The notes under the pieces are model-generated. The model worked only from the letters and a program-made list of their open reading frames with translations, had not been told where the DNA came from and did no database searches. From JASHVB01 sp036489395 (GTDB lineage: Bacteria; Pseudomonadota; Alphaproteobacteria; Acetobacterales; Acetobacteraceae), in NCBI GenBank assembly GCA_036489395.1, contig DASXFW010000010.1, forward strand, positions 1 to 64,000: a stretch of 64,000 nucleotides of DNA, in the 5' to 3' direction. Of the stretch, positions 1 to 7,487 are shown one piece after another. Every line of letters starts with the position of its first letter. Position 1 is the stretch's first letter. A program made the position numbers and the translations under genes.

Positions 1-290
1 CATCGCATGAACGGATCGTACAGATCATCCCAATCCGGGTTCAGTCCCCTGATAAGCCGAACCTTCCAGGCTCTCGGCCAATCCTTGACGTTCTTCTCCC
101 GCTGTATCGCCCCCAGGATTTCCTCATGCCGCTCGCAGTAAACAAGCCGGTGCAAACCGTAGCGCCGTGTGAACACCGAGCCAGTCCCGCTGCGATGCTC
201 GTACACACGGCGTGCAAGATCGTTTGTGACGCCGACGTACAGCGTTCCGTTCGGGCGGTTCGTCAGAATATACACCCAGCCACCATCCAT
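1..290 (-). CDS. GIY-YIG nuclease-domain protein (partial)
   Basis: Small URI-type GIY-YIG endonuclease-domain protein whose 3' end is cut by the window edge. Reading the minus strand from the ATG at 290 gives MDGGWVYILTNRPNGTLYVG, which contains the GIY-like 'VYIL' and YIG-like 'YVG' motifs. It continues with 'LARRVYEHR' (the conserved Arg), 'RRYGLHRLVYCE' and 'IQREKNVKDWPRAWK', all typical of the roughly 95-residue single-domain family. The family cleaves DNA in repair or mobile-intron settings, but free-standing bacterial members have no settled role. In-frame codons continue upstream without another ATG, so the start is the first plausible one. It diverges from leuD with a tandem repeat array between them. 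Confidence 0.8.
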   Translation of the reverse strand, partial: MDGGWVYILTNRPNGTLYVGVTNDLARRVYEHRSGTGSVFTRRYGLHRLVYCERHEEILGAIQREKNVKDWPRAWKVRLIRGLNPDWDDLYDPFMR

Positions 291-330
291 GCCGGCATGA
301 TGGTGCAGGTGAAGTTAACAAGTCGTGGAT

Positions 331-660
331 GGCGGGCCTTCGCCCGCCATGACGTGGGGAGGAATACCCTCACCCATCTTGACGTGGGGAGGAATGCCTT
401 CGCCCGCCATGACGTGGGGAGGAATGCCTTCGCCTGTCATGACGTGGGGAAGAGTGCCTTCACCCGCCATGACGTGGGGAGGAATGCCCTCACCCATCTT
501 GACGTGGGGAGGAACGCCTTCGCCCGTCATGACGTGGGGAGGAATGCCTTCGCCAGCCATGACGTGGGGAAGCGTGCCTTCACCCGTCATGACGTGGGGA
601 AGCGTGCCTTCACCCACCTTGACGTGGGGAGGAATGTCCTCGCCCACCTTGACCCGTGAG
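331..660. repeat. 30-bp tandem repeat array, about 11 units
   Basis: Ten exact copies of 'gacgtgggga' occur at strict 30-bp spacing (351, 381, 411 and so on to 621), with a degenerate eleventh at 651. The remaining 20 bp of each unit vary among a few versions such as 'ggaatgccttcgcccgccat' and 'ggaatgccctcacccatctt'. The unit length is a multiple of three, so several frames on both strands stay open. The array starts right after 'aagtcgtggatggcgggc', the head of a REP-type palindrome seen elsewhere in the window. Confidence 0.95.
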
Positions 661-666
661 GCACAT

Positions 667-1290
667 ATGGAACCGTTCACCACGCTGACCGCCGTCGCCG
701 CACCGATGCCGATGCAGAACATCGACACCGACAAGGTCATCCCAGCGCGCTTCCTGAAGACCATCAAGCGTTCCGGCTTGGGCGTGCACTTGTTCGACAC
801 GCTGCGCTACGACAACGAAGGCAAGGAACGGCCGGAGTTCGTGCTGAACCAGGAGCCGTACCGCCACGCGCAGATCGTCATCGCGCATGAAAACTTCGGC
901 TGCGGCAGCTCACGCGAACATGCCCCGTGGGCGCTGCTGGACTTCGGCATCCGCTGCATCATTGCGCCGGACTTCGCCGACATCTTCTTCAACAACAGCT
1001 TCAAGAACGGTATCCTGCCGATCCGCCTGCCGCGCGCGATCTGCGACCAGTTGATCGAGGATGCGAAGCTCGGTGGCAACGCACGCCTCACCGTCGATCT
1101 GGCACGCCAGGTCGTGGTGCGGCCGAGCGGCGAGGAAATCCACTTCGACATCGACCCGTTCCGCAAGCACCTGCTGCTGAACGGTCTCGACGACATCGGC
1201 CAGACGCTGCAGCACGCGGCGGGGATCGATACGTATGAGACCGCACGGCGGCAGAGTCAGCCGTGGATTCCGTCCACCGCCGGCGTTTAG
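667..1290 (+). CDS. leuD: 3-isopropylmalate dehydratase small subunit
   Basis: LeuD is the small (swivel-domain) subunit of isopropylmalate isomerase, which converts 2- to 3-isopropylmalate in leucine synthesis together with LeuC (not in this window). The 207-residue product matches the family length. It shows 'NIDTDKVIPARFLK' near residue 18 and 'GCGSSREHAPWALLDFGIRC', the hallmark substrate-loop region, near residue 78. The frame is open upstream through the repeat array. The ATG at 667, preceded by 'gtgagg', gives the normal family N-terminus MEPFTTLTAVAAPMP and is chosen here. leuB follows after a REP pair. Confidence 0.96.
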   Translation: MEPFTTLTAVAAPMPMQNIDTDKVIPARFLKTIKRSGLGVHLFDTLRYDNEGKERPEFVLNQEPYRHAQIVIAHENFGCGSSREHAPWALLDFGIRCIIAPDFADIFFNNSFKNGILPIRLPRAICDQLIEDAKLGGNARLTVDLARQVVVRPSGEEIHFDIDPFRKHLLLNGLDDIGQTLQHAAGIDTYETARRQSQPWIPSTAGV

Positions 1291-1324
1291 GATTAGCGTC
1301 CACCACCCCTGCCCTCGCTCCCGC

Positions 1325-1402
1325 CGTCATGGCCGGGCTTGACCCGGCCATCCGCGCACGACAGAGCGGGGGTAGATGGCCGGGTCAAGCCCGGCCATGA
1401 CG
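1325..1402. repeat. Pair of REP palindromes between leuD and leuB
   Basis: Two inverted copies of a 'gtcatggccgggcttgac'-type palindrome lie at about 1325-1352 and 1374-1402. Each is itself palindromic ('atggccggg' against 'cccggccat'), and together they form a larger inverted pair. The pair sits in the short leuD-leuB gap and could fold in the transcript. Confidence 0.85.
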
Positions 1403-1425
1403 GGTACTAGAGAAAGGACCCCCCG

Positions 1426-2544
1426 ATGCCAGCCAACAAGAAGCTGCTGATCCTGCCGGGCGACGGCATCGGCCCCGAGGTGATGCGGGAAGTTCGCCGC
1501 ATCATCGACTGGATGGACCGCCGGCGCATGGTGACGTTCGACCTCGCCGACGACCTGGTGGGCGGCGCCGCGATCGACGCGCGGGGCACCCCGATCACCG
1601 ACGAGACCATGCAAAAGGCCAAGGACGCCGACGCGATTCTGTTCGGCTCGGTCGGCGGCCCGAAATGGGAAAAGCTAGGCTTCCAGCTTCGCCCCGAGCT
1701 CGCCATCCTGCGCCTGCGCAAGGAGCTCGACTTGTTCGCCAACCTGCGCCCAGCCACGGTGCTGGAGCCGCTGGTGAACGCGTCCACGCTGAAGCCCGAC
1801 GTGGTGCGTGGCCTCGATCTGATGATCGTGCGCGAAAGCACCGGCGGCATCTATTTCGGCGAGCCGCGCGGCATCGAGACGCTGCCGGACGGCCAGAAGC
1901 GCGGCTTCGACACCGAGACCTACACCACGCACGAGATCGAGCGTGTCGCCCGCGTCGCTTTCGACCTGGCGCGCAAACGGCAGAACCGCGTCACCAGCGT
2001 GGAAAAGTCCAACGTCATGCAGTCGGGCTTGTTCTGGCGGCAGACCGTGACGGCTTTGCAGGAGCGCGAATATCCGGATGTCGAGTTGTCGCACATGTAC
2101 GCCGACAACTGCGCCATGCAGCTTGTGCGCGCGCCGAAGCAGTTCGACGTGATCGTTACCTCCAACATCTTCGGCGACCTGCTGTCGGATTTGGCGTCGA
2201 TGCTGACCGGCAGTCTTGGGATGCTGCCTTCTGCAACGCTCGGCGCAGTGCAGGAATCCGGCAAGCGGCACGCGCTGTATGAACCGATCCATGGCAGCGC
2301 GCCCGATATCGCCGGCAGGGGCATCGCCAATCCACTGGCGCAGATCCTCAGCTTCGCCATGCTGCTGCGTTATTCGTTCGGCATGGACGAAGACGCCGCG
2401 ATGATCGAGCGTGCGTGCACCAACGTGCTGGGCTCGGGGCTTCGCACGGCCGACGTCATGGCGCCCGGCACCGCGAAAGTGGGCACCGGCGTAATGGGCG
2501 AGTCGATCCTGCGCGAGCTGGAGAAGCTGCACGCGGCGGGGTAA
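1426..2544 (+). CDS. leuB: 3-isopropylmalate dehydrogenase
   Basis: Cytoplasmic NAD-dependent oxidative decarboxylase that converts 3-isopropylmalate to 2-oxoisocaproate in leucine synthesis. The 372-residue product has the full family signature: 'LPGDGIGPEV' at the N-terminus, 'GSVGGPKWE', 'RESTGGIYFGEPRG', the substrate/Mg region 'MYADNCAMQLV', 'NIFGDLLSDLASMLTGSLG' and the cofactor loop 'EPIHGSAPDIAGRGIANP'. The start is supported by 'aaagga' 8 bases upstream. leuD is just upstream on the same strand, so the pair probably shares regulation although a REP pair separates them. Confidence 0.97.
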   Translation: MPANKKLLILPGDGIGPEVMREVRRIIDWMDRRRMVTFDLADDLVGGAAIDARGTPITDETMQKAKDADAILFGSVGGPKWEKLGFQLRPELAILRLRKELDLFANLRPATVLEPLVNASTLKPDVVRGLDLMIVRESTGGIYFGEPRGIETLPDGQKRGFDTETYTTHEIERVARVAFDLARKRQNRVTSVEKSNVMQSGLFWRQTVTALQEREYPDVELSHMYADNCAMQLVRAPKQFDVIVTSNIFGDLLSDLASMLTGSLGMLPSATLGAVQESGKRHALYEPIHGSAPDIAGRGIANPLAQILSFAMLLRYSFGMDEDAAMIERACTNVLGSGLRTADVMAPGTAKVGTGVMGESILRELEKLHAAG

Positions 2545-2589
2545 CCGAACGATACAGCCTCCGCATCGCGGACGCCGAAGACCACGGTA

Positions 2590-3213
2590 TCAATCTCCAG
2601 TGGACGCGAGTGCCTCGCGCAATGCCGTATCGCGCGGTCCCTCAGGCATTGCGTGCTGCGCCTGCAACGCTGCGTGCAGCGCGGCTGCGCCACCGAAAGC
2701 CGCGCGGTACCGTCGCACCAGATTGGCATCCAGCGCGTGAAGCACCGGGAGCGGCAGCAGGTCTTCCGGGTATTGCAACACTTCGCGGGCCGGCCCGAGC
2801 AACCTGCAGCGCGCTGCATCGATCTCGATGATGGCGCCCTTCGGATCCGTCTCCAGCCTGGGTGGGGCGGGCGCTCGCGCGACGTAGAAGCCGCCGACAA
2901 TGAAAAAGGTCTTGGTCCCACTTCGCGTTTGTCCATAGATCCACAGCCTGCGGGTCCAGCGCGCGTTCTGCAACGCCGGACAGGTGGCAAGCACGCCGGG
3001 CGGGGCGGGGTCGAACTTGACCTTGGCCGGCTGATAGACCAAGCCGAACACCGGATCGACCGCGTCAGGATATATCGTTGCCGCACCCGCGGCAGCATTG
3101 AGAATGCAACTAAAAAGGCCAGCGATAAACAGTATAAGCCGGCTTCTCCGTCCGGAAGCCTGGGCCCGGCCAGAATGCCGGCTGAACAAAGTCGGATACC
3201 CAGTTCTTTCCAT
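2590..3213 (-). CDS. Small secreted protein, possible immunity partner
   Basis: Not assigned to a named family. After an Arg-rich start it has a clear hydrophobic signal segment ('LILFIAGLFSCILNAAAGAA') and then about 165 mature residues, including 'LWIYGQTRSG', 'FFIVGGFYVARAP' and two conserved-looking Cys ('ATCPALQ', 'RCRLLG'). It is predicted to be periplasmic. The ATG at 3213 and a TTG at 3189 are both possible starts. Both overlap the 3' end of the CHAP-like gene upstream on the same strand (ends 3110), suggesting translational coupling. A periplasmic protein coupled to a cytosolically made peptidoglycan-type hydrolase fits an effector-immunity pair, but that is inference. Confidence 0.6.
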   Translation of the reverse strand: MERTGYPTLFSRHSGRAQASGRRSRLILFIAGLFSCILNAAAGAATIYPDAVDPVFGLVYQPAKVKFDPAPPGVLATCPALQNARWTRRLWIYGQTRSGTKTFFIVGGFYVARAPAPPRLETDPKGAIIEIDAARCRLLGPAREVLQYPEDLLPLPVLHALDANLVRRYRAAFGGAAALHAALQAQHAMPEGPRDTALREALASTGD

Positions 3214-3490
3214 CGAAGCCCTCGATATGACCGGCGACGCTCTGGGAGGTGCTTTGGATGACGGCAACATCCCCCAACCGCGCCGAAAAACCGTCCGCCG
3301 GAACCGCAGCGAACCCCAGACGCAGCAACGTGGGCCCCCAGTCCTTGGCATAGAACGGATGACCGGCCGTGTTGAGGCCCGCTGCCTCAAGGGCCTTGCG
3401 CACATAGGTCGCGCACACGCCCCTGCCGAATGGCGGTAATGCGTTGTCATCCAATGCGGCGGCGAACTTCTGCTTGTCGAAAGTGGCCAT
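3110..3490 (-). CDS. CHAP/NlpC-like cysteine amidase-fold protein
   Basis: A 126-residue protein with no signal peptide. 'GRGVCATYVRKALEAAG' supplies a candidate catalytic Cys at the start of a helix. 'VAGHIEGFDGKNWVSDF' supplies the downstream His, and an ending close to 'FWPGPGFRTEKPAYTVYRW' completes the pattern of small CHAP or NlpC/P60-like cysteine peptidases/amidases. Such stand-alone domains without a leader often act as type VI secretion effectors against peptidoglycan. No secretion genes are in the window. The ATG giving MATFDKQKF is chosen over an upstream in-frame start because the preceding 40 residues look non-coding. It overlaps a secreted protein gene downstream. Confidence 0.65.
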   Translation of the reverse strand: MATFDKQKFAAALDDNALPPFGRGVCATYVRKALEAAGLNTAGHPFYAKDWGPTLLRLGFAAVPADGFSARLGDVAVIQSTSQSVAGHIEGFDGKNWVSDFVQPAFWPGPGFRTEKPAYTVYRWPF

Positions 3491-3746
3491 GATTCCGCTG
3501 TCCCTATGTGGTCGAGTGCATGGCGTCCAAACTGACGGTGCAGCATACCGTGTCGCGATGGTTCCCGCCAAACAGATCGGTGCCCGGTGCCAATACTGCC
3601 GCTCCTGCACCTTCCACCGCGGATTATGCGGGATGAAATGAGCAGGGGTTTGCTGTGCGGGTCAGGCTGGCCCACTTGACGGATTGCGACCGCGCCGTTT
3701 CATGGCTGTGGAAATAGGCCGCCAGGAGGCCAACCCAGTGACGCGC

Positions 3747-5000
3747 ATGAAATTCGGCGCCTTCCTCGCACCGCATCATCCAGTGGGCGAACACCCGACG
3801 CTGCAATTCCGCCGCGACCTGAACTTCGTCGCACACCTGGACCAACTTGGCTTCGACGAATTCTGGTGCGGCGAACACCATTCCTCCGGCTGGGAAATGA
3901 TCGGCTCCCCCGAGTTGTTCCTCGCCGCGGCGGGCGAGCACACCGAACGCATCCGGCTGGGGACCGGCGTGGTGTCGCTGCCGTACCACCATCCGTTCAC
4001 CGTGGCGCAGCGCATCGTGCAGCTTGATCATCTCACGCGCGGCCGGGTGATCTTCGGCACCGGCCCTGGCGCTCTGCCATCCGACGCGCGCAGCTTCGGC
4101 GTCGATCAGATGGTGTTGCGCGACCGGCAGGATGAGGCGCTGGGCGTCATGATCCGGCTGCTGAACGGCGAGCGGTTCAGCCATCGCAGCGACTGGTTCA
4201 CGCTGAACGACACGCAGTTGCAGTTGCTGCCGTTGCAAGAACAAATGCCGATGGCGGCTGCGTCGTCGATCAGCCCGTCGGGTATGCAGCTTGCGGGCAA
4301 GTATGGGATGGGCGTGCTGTCGATCGCCTCCACGTCCACCGACGGGTTGGCCGCACTGCCGATCCAGTGGTCGTTCGCCGAGGATGCCGCACGCCAGCAC
4401 GGCAAGACGGTCGATCGGCGCGACTGGCGCGTGGTGCTGTCGTTTCACCTCGCGGAATCGCAGAAGCAGGCCGAGGACGAGGCGGTGGATGGCCTGTTGT
4501 GGTGGCATAACGAATATAACGTGCGGGTGCTCGGCCGGCCTGGTGCTGCGCGCGTGGAGGACAAATGGGCGCTGATGCAGCAGGTGAACTCTAGCGGCAG
4601 CGGTGTGGGTTCGGCGGTGATCGGCACGCCGGACCAGGCGGTCGCGATGATCCGTGGATTGCAGGAGGTGACCGGCGGATTCGGCGTGGTGCTCGGCTTC
4701 GCGCATGACTGGGCGAACCGCGAGGCGACGCTGCGGTCGTGGGAATTGTTCGCGCGCTACGTCATCCCTGAGCTGAACGGCTACACGCGCAATCTGCGTG
4801 CGTCGGCCGATTACCTGGCGGACCACAAGCAGGAGCTGATGGCGGGGCGGGTCGCGTCGATCAAGGCGACGGTGCAGGGGAACGAGAAGGCGCAGGCGGC
4901 GCTGGCGGTCACCATGCAGCAGTTGGCGAAGGCGCCGCAGGGCGGTGGGTTCCGGCCGGGGGCGCTGCCGGTCGAGGGCGCGCCGGAGCCGCGTGACTGA
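3747..5000 (+). CDS. LLM class flavin-dependent oxidoreductase
   Basis: Luciferase-like monooxygenase family protein of about 417 residues. It has the TIM-barrel start 'MKFGAFLAPHHPVGE', 'HLDQLGFDEFWCGEHHSSG' (typical EHH motif), 'IRLGTGVVSLPYHHPF' and 'LDHLTRGRVIFGTGPGALPSDA', all standard for FMN/FMNH2-dependent LLM enzymes such as alkanal, limonene or dibenzothiophene-type monooxygenases. The late segment 'VIGTPDQAVAMIRGLQEVTGGFGVVLGFAHDW' is also canonical. The true substrate cannot be read from the sequence. The start at 3747 is preferred to an in-frame ATG at 3684 because it gives the usual family N-terminus. Confidence 0.88.
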   Translation: MKFGAFLAPHHPVGEHPTLQFRRDLNFVAHLDQLGFDEFWCGEHHSSGWEMIGSPELFLAAAGEHTERIRLGTGVVSLPYHHPFTVAQRIVQLDHLTRGRVIFGTGPGALPSDARSFGVDQMVLRDRQDEALGVMIRLLNGERFSHRSDWFTLNDTQLQLLPLQEQMPMAAASSISPSGMQLAGKYGMGVLSIASTSTDGLAALPIQWSFAEDAARQHGKTVDRRDWRVVLSFHLAESQKQAEDEAVDGLLWWHNEYNVRVLGRPGAARVEDKWALMQQVNSSGSGVGSAVIGTPDQAVAMIRGLQEVTGGFGVVLGFAHDWANREATLRSWELFARYVIPELNGYTRNLRASADYLADHKQELMAGRVASIKATVQGNEKAQAALAVTMQQLAKAPQGGGFRPGALPVEGAPEPRD

Positions 5001-5249
5001 CCGGCGACAGCGACGACCTGCTGCTGTTGCGCGTGACCTCCCATGTCCTGGCCGGATGCGAAATCGTTCGGCCGACGGTTGCCAGCCCTGGGTCGGTTCA
5101 AGCTGGACCCGGTGGAACGGATCGCGACCCACGACCTTACTCGCATCATCGACAAGATCGGCACCACCCGGCCTTTGGCCGCGCACCACACCTATACTGT
5201 CGCAGCGATCTCCTTTTGGAGGGAGATCAAACCTCAACCACCAAGCGTA

Positions 5250-5517
5250 TGAAACTCACGCAAGACGAGATCATCGTGCGGTATCTTCAAGATCGCCATG
5301 CGTGCGCGCCAACGCATGAATAGATGATATGGAGCACACCCTACGGATGGATCGGCAGCGCTGGCCACGTCCGCGCCCGCGAGCTTGCCCGCAACGACTG
5401 TCCGGACAAGCTGAAAGAAATGGTGGAGCGGGCCAGCGGCAAGTGATTGGGCTCGACCCGCGCTACGAGTACTTCCGCTACCGTTCCCCGGACCCTACGC
5501 AGCTTTCGCTGGTGTGA
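5250..5517 (+). pseudogene. Decayed small gene, two frame breaks
   Basis: A clear ribosome binding site ('ggaggga') precedes ATG 5250 and the reading 'MKLTQDEIIVRYLQDRHA', but a stop follows after 24 codons. The next frame (ATG 5324) gives WSTPYGWIGSAGHVRARELA and 'CPDKLKEMVERASGK'. A third frame then gives 'VIGLDPRYEYFRYRSPDP' and ends at 5517. The three pieces follow one another without gaps and look like one protein broken by two frameshifts. I do not recognise the family. The flanks 5001-5249 hold nothing I can support. Confidence 0.4.
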
Positions 5518-5523
5518 GAGGCC

Positions 5524-6033
5524 CTATTTCTGGTCGGTCTGTGGCCTCATTCCGGCACCGGCACCCGCGCCTATGGCAATCGAGCCCGGCCCTGCATATG
5601 CGCCTGCGCCCACTGCCATCGGTTGAGTGATAATCGTGTTGCCATTGGAGTCGGTAGCTCCGACGACCACCGAGTTGTTACCCACTCGCAGGTTCGGTGA
5701 GACCCGACCGTACACTACTGAATTGTCGCCCACGCTGGGGGCGGTGTTGTCGCCAGACATCTGCGTTTGCGCCTTTGCCTTGTTGTGGAGGAGAGCTACA
5801 GCCCCAGGGACAATGCAGACACCTGCAAATATCCCGATGGCGGCTGAAAGGGTGGTCCGCCAAGTGAGGTCTTGCAGCTTTGGGAGGGAGACGACTGCCA
5901 TAACGAGCATGGGCACGGGGCTGCTCATGAGCCACAGGTACCCCGCGCTGGTGCCTGGCGAGGCTCCCCAGGCGGTCAGCGCTCCACCAGCGAGAAAAAC
6001 GGCGATCGTCCAGCCGATTGATGTGGCGTCCAT
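5524..6033 (-). CDS. Membrane protein with YadA-head-like glycine tail
   Basis: About 169 residues from the ATG giving MDATSIGWTIAVFLAGG. The first half holds roughly four hydrophobic segments ('WTIAVFLAGGALTAW', 'LWLMSSPVPMLVMAVVSL', 'AAIGIFAGVCIVPGAVALL'). The second half is soluble and repetitive: 'GDNSVVYGRVSPNLRVGNN', 'VVGATDSNGNTIIT' and 'GPGSIAIGAGAGAG', the last like the SIAIG units of trimeric autotransporter heads. Function unknown. An upstream in-frame start at 6153 would add 40 residues of doubtful coding character. It is convergent with the decayed gene at 5250-5517. Confidence 0.7.
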   Translation of the reverse strand: MDATSIGWTIAVFLAGGALTAWGASPGTSAGYLWLMSSPVPMLVMAVVSLPKLQDLTWRTTLSAAIGIFAGVCIVPGAVALLHNKAKAQTQMSGDNTAPSVGDNSVVYGRVSPNLRVGNNSVVVGATDSNGNTIITQPMAVGAGAYAGPGSIAIGAGAGAGMRPQTDQK

Positions 6034-6317
6034 GCTCCCACTCTCCCGCCCGAAGCGGTACAAAGGGGAAACGCACATAGGAGCAGATGCTTCGATTCGC
6101 AACCGCCAAGATCGAACGAAATGTAGCAGAAGTACCCACACAGCACTTATCACCCGATCTCCAAGCAGCCACGCCCCGCAGCTCGCTTGCTATGGGCCCG
6201 CCACTCTGGTTAAACCCGCCGCGTCGCCAGCTGTTGCGGCCGTGGGTGTCTATTGAGAGTCTTGAGGGGATTGCGGGGACGGCGAGTAGCCACTAAGTCA
6301 CTGTTTTCCATGGCGAA

Positions 6318-6394
6318 GCGCCCGTAGCTCAATTGGATAGAGCACCAGACTACGGATCTGGGGGTTGGGAGTTCGAATCTCTCCGGGCGCGCCA
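6318..6394 (+). tRNA. tRNA-Arg (anticodon ACG)
   Basis: The acceptor stem gcgcccg pairs with cgggcgc. The D-arm region is 'gctcaattggatagagc', the anticodon stem-loop is ccaga-ctacgga-tctgg with anticodon ACG, the T-arm includes 'gttcgaatc', and an encoded CCA follows the discriminator G. All arms fold canonically. It lies upstream of hicAB. tRNA-Arg genes are frequent integration sites, but I see no direct repeat of its 3' end nearby. Confidence 0.97.
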
Positions 6395-6719
6395 TCATTC
6401 TCCTTTATTTTGGGGCATTTCCGACCATCGGTGGCCGGGCCGGGCGGCACCCTCCCGGGGTCGTCCAACGCTATACCCACCGGCACCAGGAAACTGGCGA
6501 AGGCGTCGGCGACAGGCCGCCCATTCGAAATGTCGCTGGTCATGTCCATGCGCCTGCAATTCGGCGGCCGGGGATGTTCCACCGCTGCGCCGCGGTGTGG
6601 GTCAGGGTTTCGACCTCGATCGGATTTCCCGCCAGACCCTGTCCCTGCCCACGCGACGCAAATGAGGCACGCACGTGGAGACCGATCCCCGATCGAGGGT
6701 TTCCGCCGCTCACGCATTG
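6395..6719. other. Gap between tRNA-Arg and hicAB, no supported gene
   Basis: About 325 bp. Open frames on both strands run through it, but none has a convincing ribosome binding site or recognisable domain, and the minus-strand frame running back through the tRNA is an artefact of the tRNA sequence. Nothing is assigned here. Confidence 0.6.
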
Positions 6720-6745
6720 CATATCGGGCATATCTGCCCGATATG
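6720..6745. promoter_or_regulatory. Palindromic operator at hicA start
   Basis: Perfect 11-bp inverted repeat, catatcgggca / tgcccgatatg, separated by 4 bp. HicB antitoxins of this type carry a C-terminal DNA-binding region and repress their own operon, so this is the likely HicB site (inference). The ATG at 6743 lies inside the right arm, which argues that the ATG at 6752 is the true hicA start. Confidence 0.75.
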
Positions 6746-6751
6746 GGGCAA

Positions 6752-6961
6752 ATGAAGCCCGCCGATCTGCTTCGCCGCCTGCGACGCGCCGCGACAAGTC
6801 GTGGATGGCAGATGGTCGAGACCGAGGGCGGGAACCACACGAAGGTCGTACTGAACGGCCGACGCACCGTCGTTGGGCGGCACCGGGCTGATCTGAAGAC
6901 CGGCACGCTGCGCGGCATCCTGAAGCAGCTCGGTCTGCAACAATCCGACCTGGAGGACTAA
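6752..6961 (+). CDS. hicA: HicA-type mRNA interferase toxin
   Basis: Small toxin of about 69 residues beginning MKPADLLRRLRR. It contains 'GWQMVETEGGNHTKVVLNGR', where the GxxxxxxxGSHxxF/NHTK-like segment carries the catalytic His of HicA double-stranded-RNA-binding-fold ribonucleases, and ends with the usual 'LKTGTLRGILKQLGL'. It cleaves mRNA and is neutralised by HicB, encoded 2 bp downstream. The alternative ATG at 6743 adds three residues (MGQ) but sits inside the palindromic operator. Confidence 0.93.
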   Translation: MKPADLLRRLRRAATSRGWQMVETEGGNHTKVVLNGRRTVVGRHRADLKTGTLRGILKQLGLQQSDLED

Positions 6962-6963
6962 GC

Positions 6964-7398
6964 ATGCGCTATGCCTATCCCTATGTCGCCGAGCCGCAGC
7001 CCGAAGGCGGCTGGACCGTGACCTTCCCTGATGTGCCGGAGGCCATCACGCAAGGCGACACCCCGGAAGAAGTCGCCGCCATGGCCGAGGATGCATTGAT
7101 CGCGGCACTCAGCTTCTACACCGAGAGCGGCGAGAAGCTGCCGGTCCCCTCGCCCGCGGGCAACCGCAGGGTGGCGATCGTGCCGCCCTTGGTCGCTGCC
7201 AAGCTGGCGCTGCACGATGCGATGCTGGAGGCCGGCCTGTCCAACGTATCGCTCGGCGCGCGCCTGGGCCTGGAAGAGAAGGCGGTGCGCCGGATGCGCG
7301 ACCTGCTGCACCGCAGCCATATCGGACAGATCGAGGCAGCACTGCGCCTGCTGGGCAAGCGGCTGGAGGTCCGGGTGCTGGAGATGCACGAAGACTGA
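6964..7398 (+). CDS. hicB: HicB-type antitoxin
   Basis: A 144-residue antitoxin. The N-terminal partial RNase H-like domain reads 'YVAEPQPEGGWTVTFPDVPE' and 'TQGDTPEEVAAMAEDALIAAL', the classic HicB pattern. The C-terminal half ('LHDAMLEAGLSNVSLGARLG', 'VRRMRDLLHRSHIGQIEAAL') is a helix-turn-helix of the Xre/XRE-like type used for autoregulation. The gene starts 2 bp after hicA stops, so the two are translationally coupled. It probably binds the palindrome at 6720-6745. Confidence 0.95.
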   Translation: MRYAYPYVAEPQPEGGWTVTFPDVPEAITQGDTPEEVAAMAEDALIAALSFYTESGEKLPVPSPAGNRRVAIVPPLVAAKLALHDAMLEAGLSNVSLGARLGLEEKAVRRMRDLLHRSHIGQIEAALRLLGKRLEVRVLEMHED

Positions 7399-7487
7399 TG
7401 CCGGCGCGCCATTCGTCACCTCCCGTCCACCACCTCCCACTGGCATAAGCCGCGCTCCGGCGGCATGATCGCCGCGAGGATCGAACC

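Noticed and set aside
331..660. CRISPR array
   Set aside because: Units are contiguous 30-bp copies with no unique spacers, and no cas genes are near.
325..666. LeuD extended upstream through the repeat array (321 residues)
   Set aside because: The family starts at MEPFTTLT, and the extension is an artefact of a 30-bp repeat with no stops in any frame.
6298..6918. Long minus-strand frame through tRNA-Arg
   Set aside because: It is created by the tRNA sequence and has no start signal or family resemblance.
6318..7398. Integrated element at tRNA-Arg
   Set aside because: No integrase and no direct repeat of the tRNA 3' end were found nearby, so hicAB next to it is not enough evidence.
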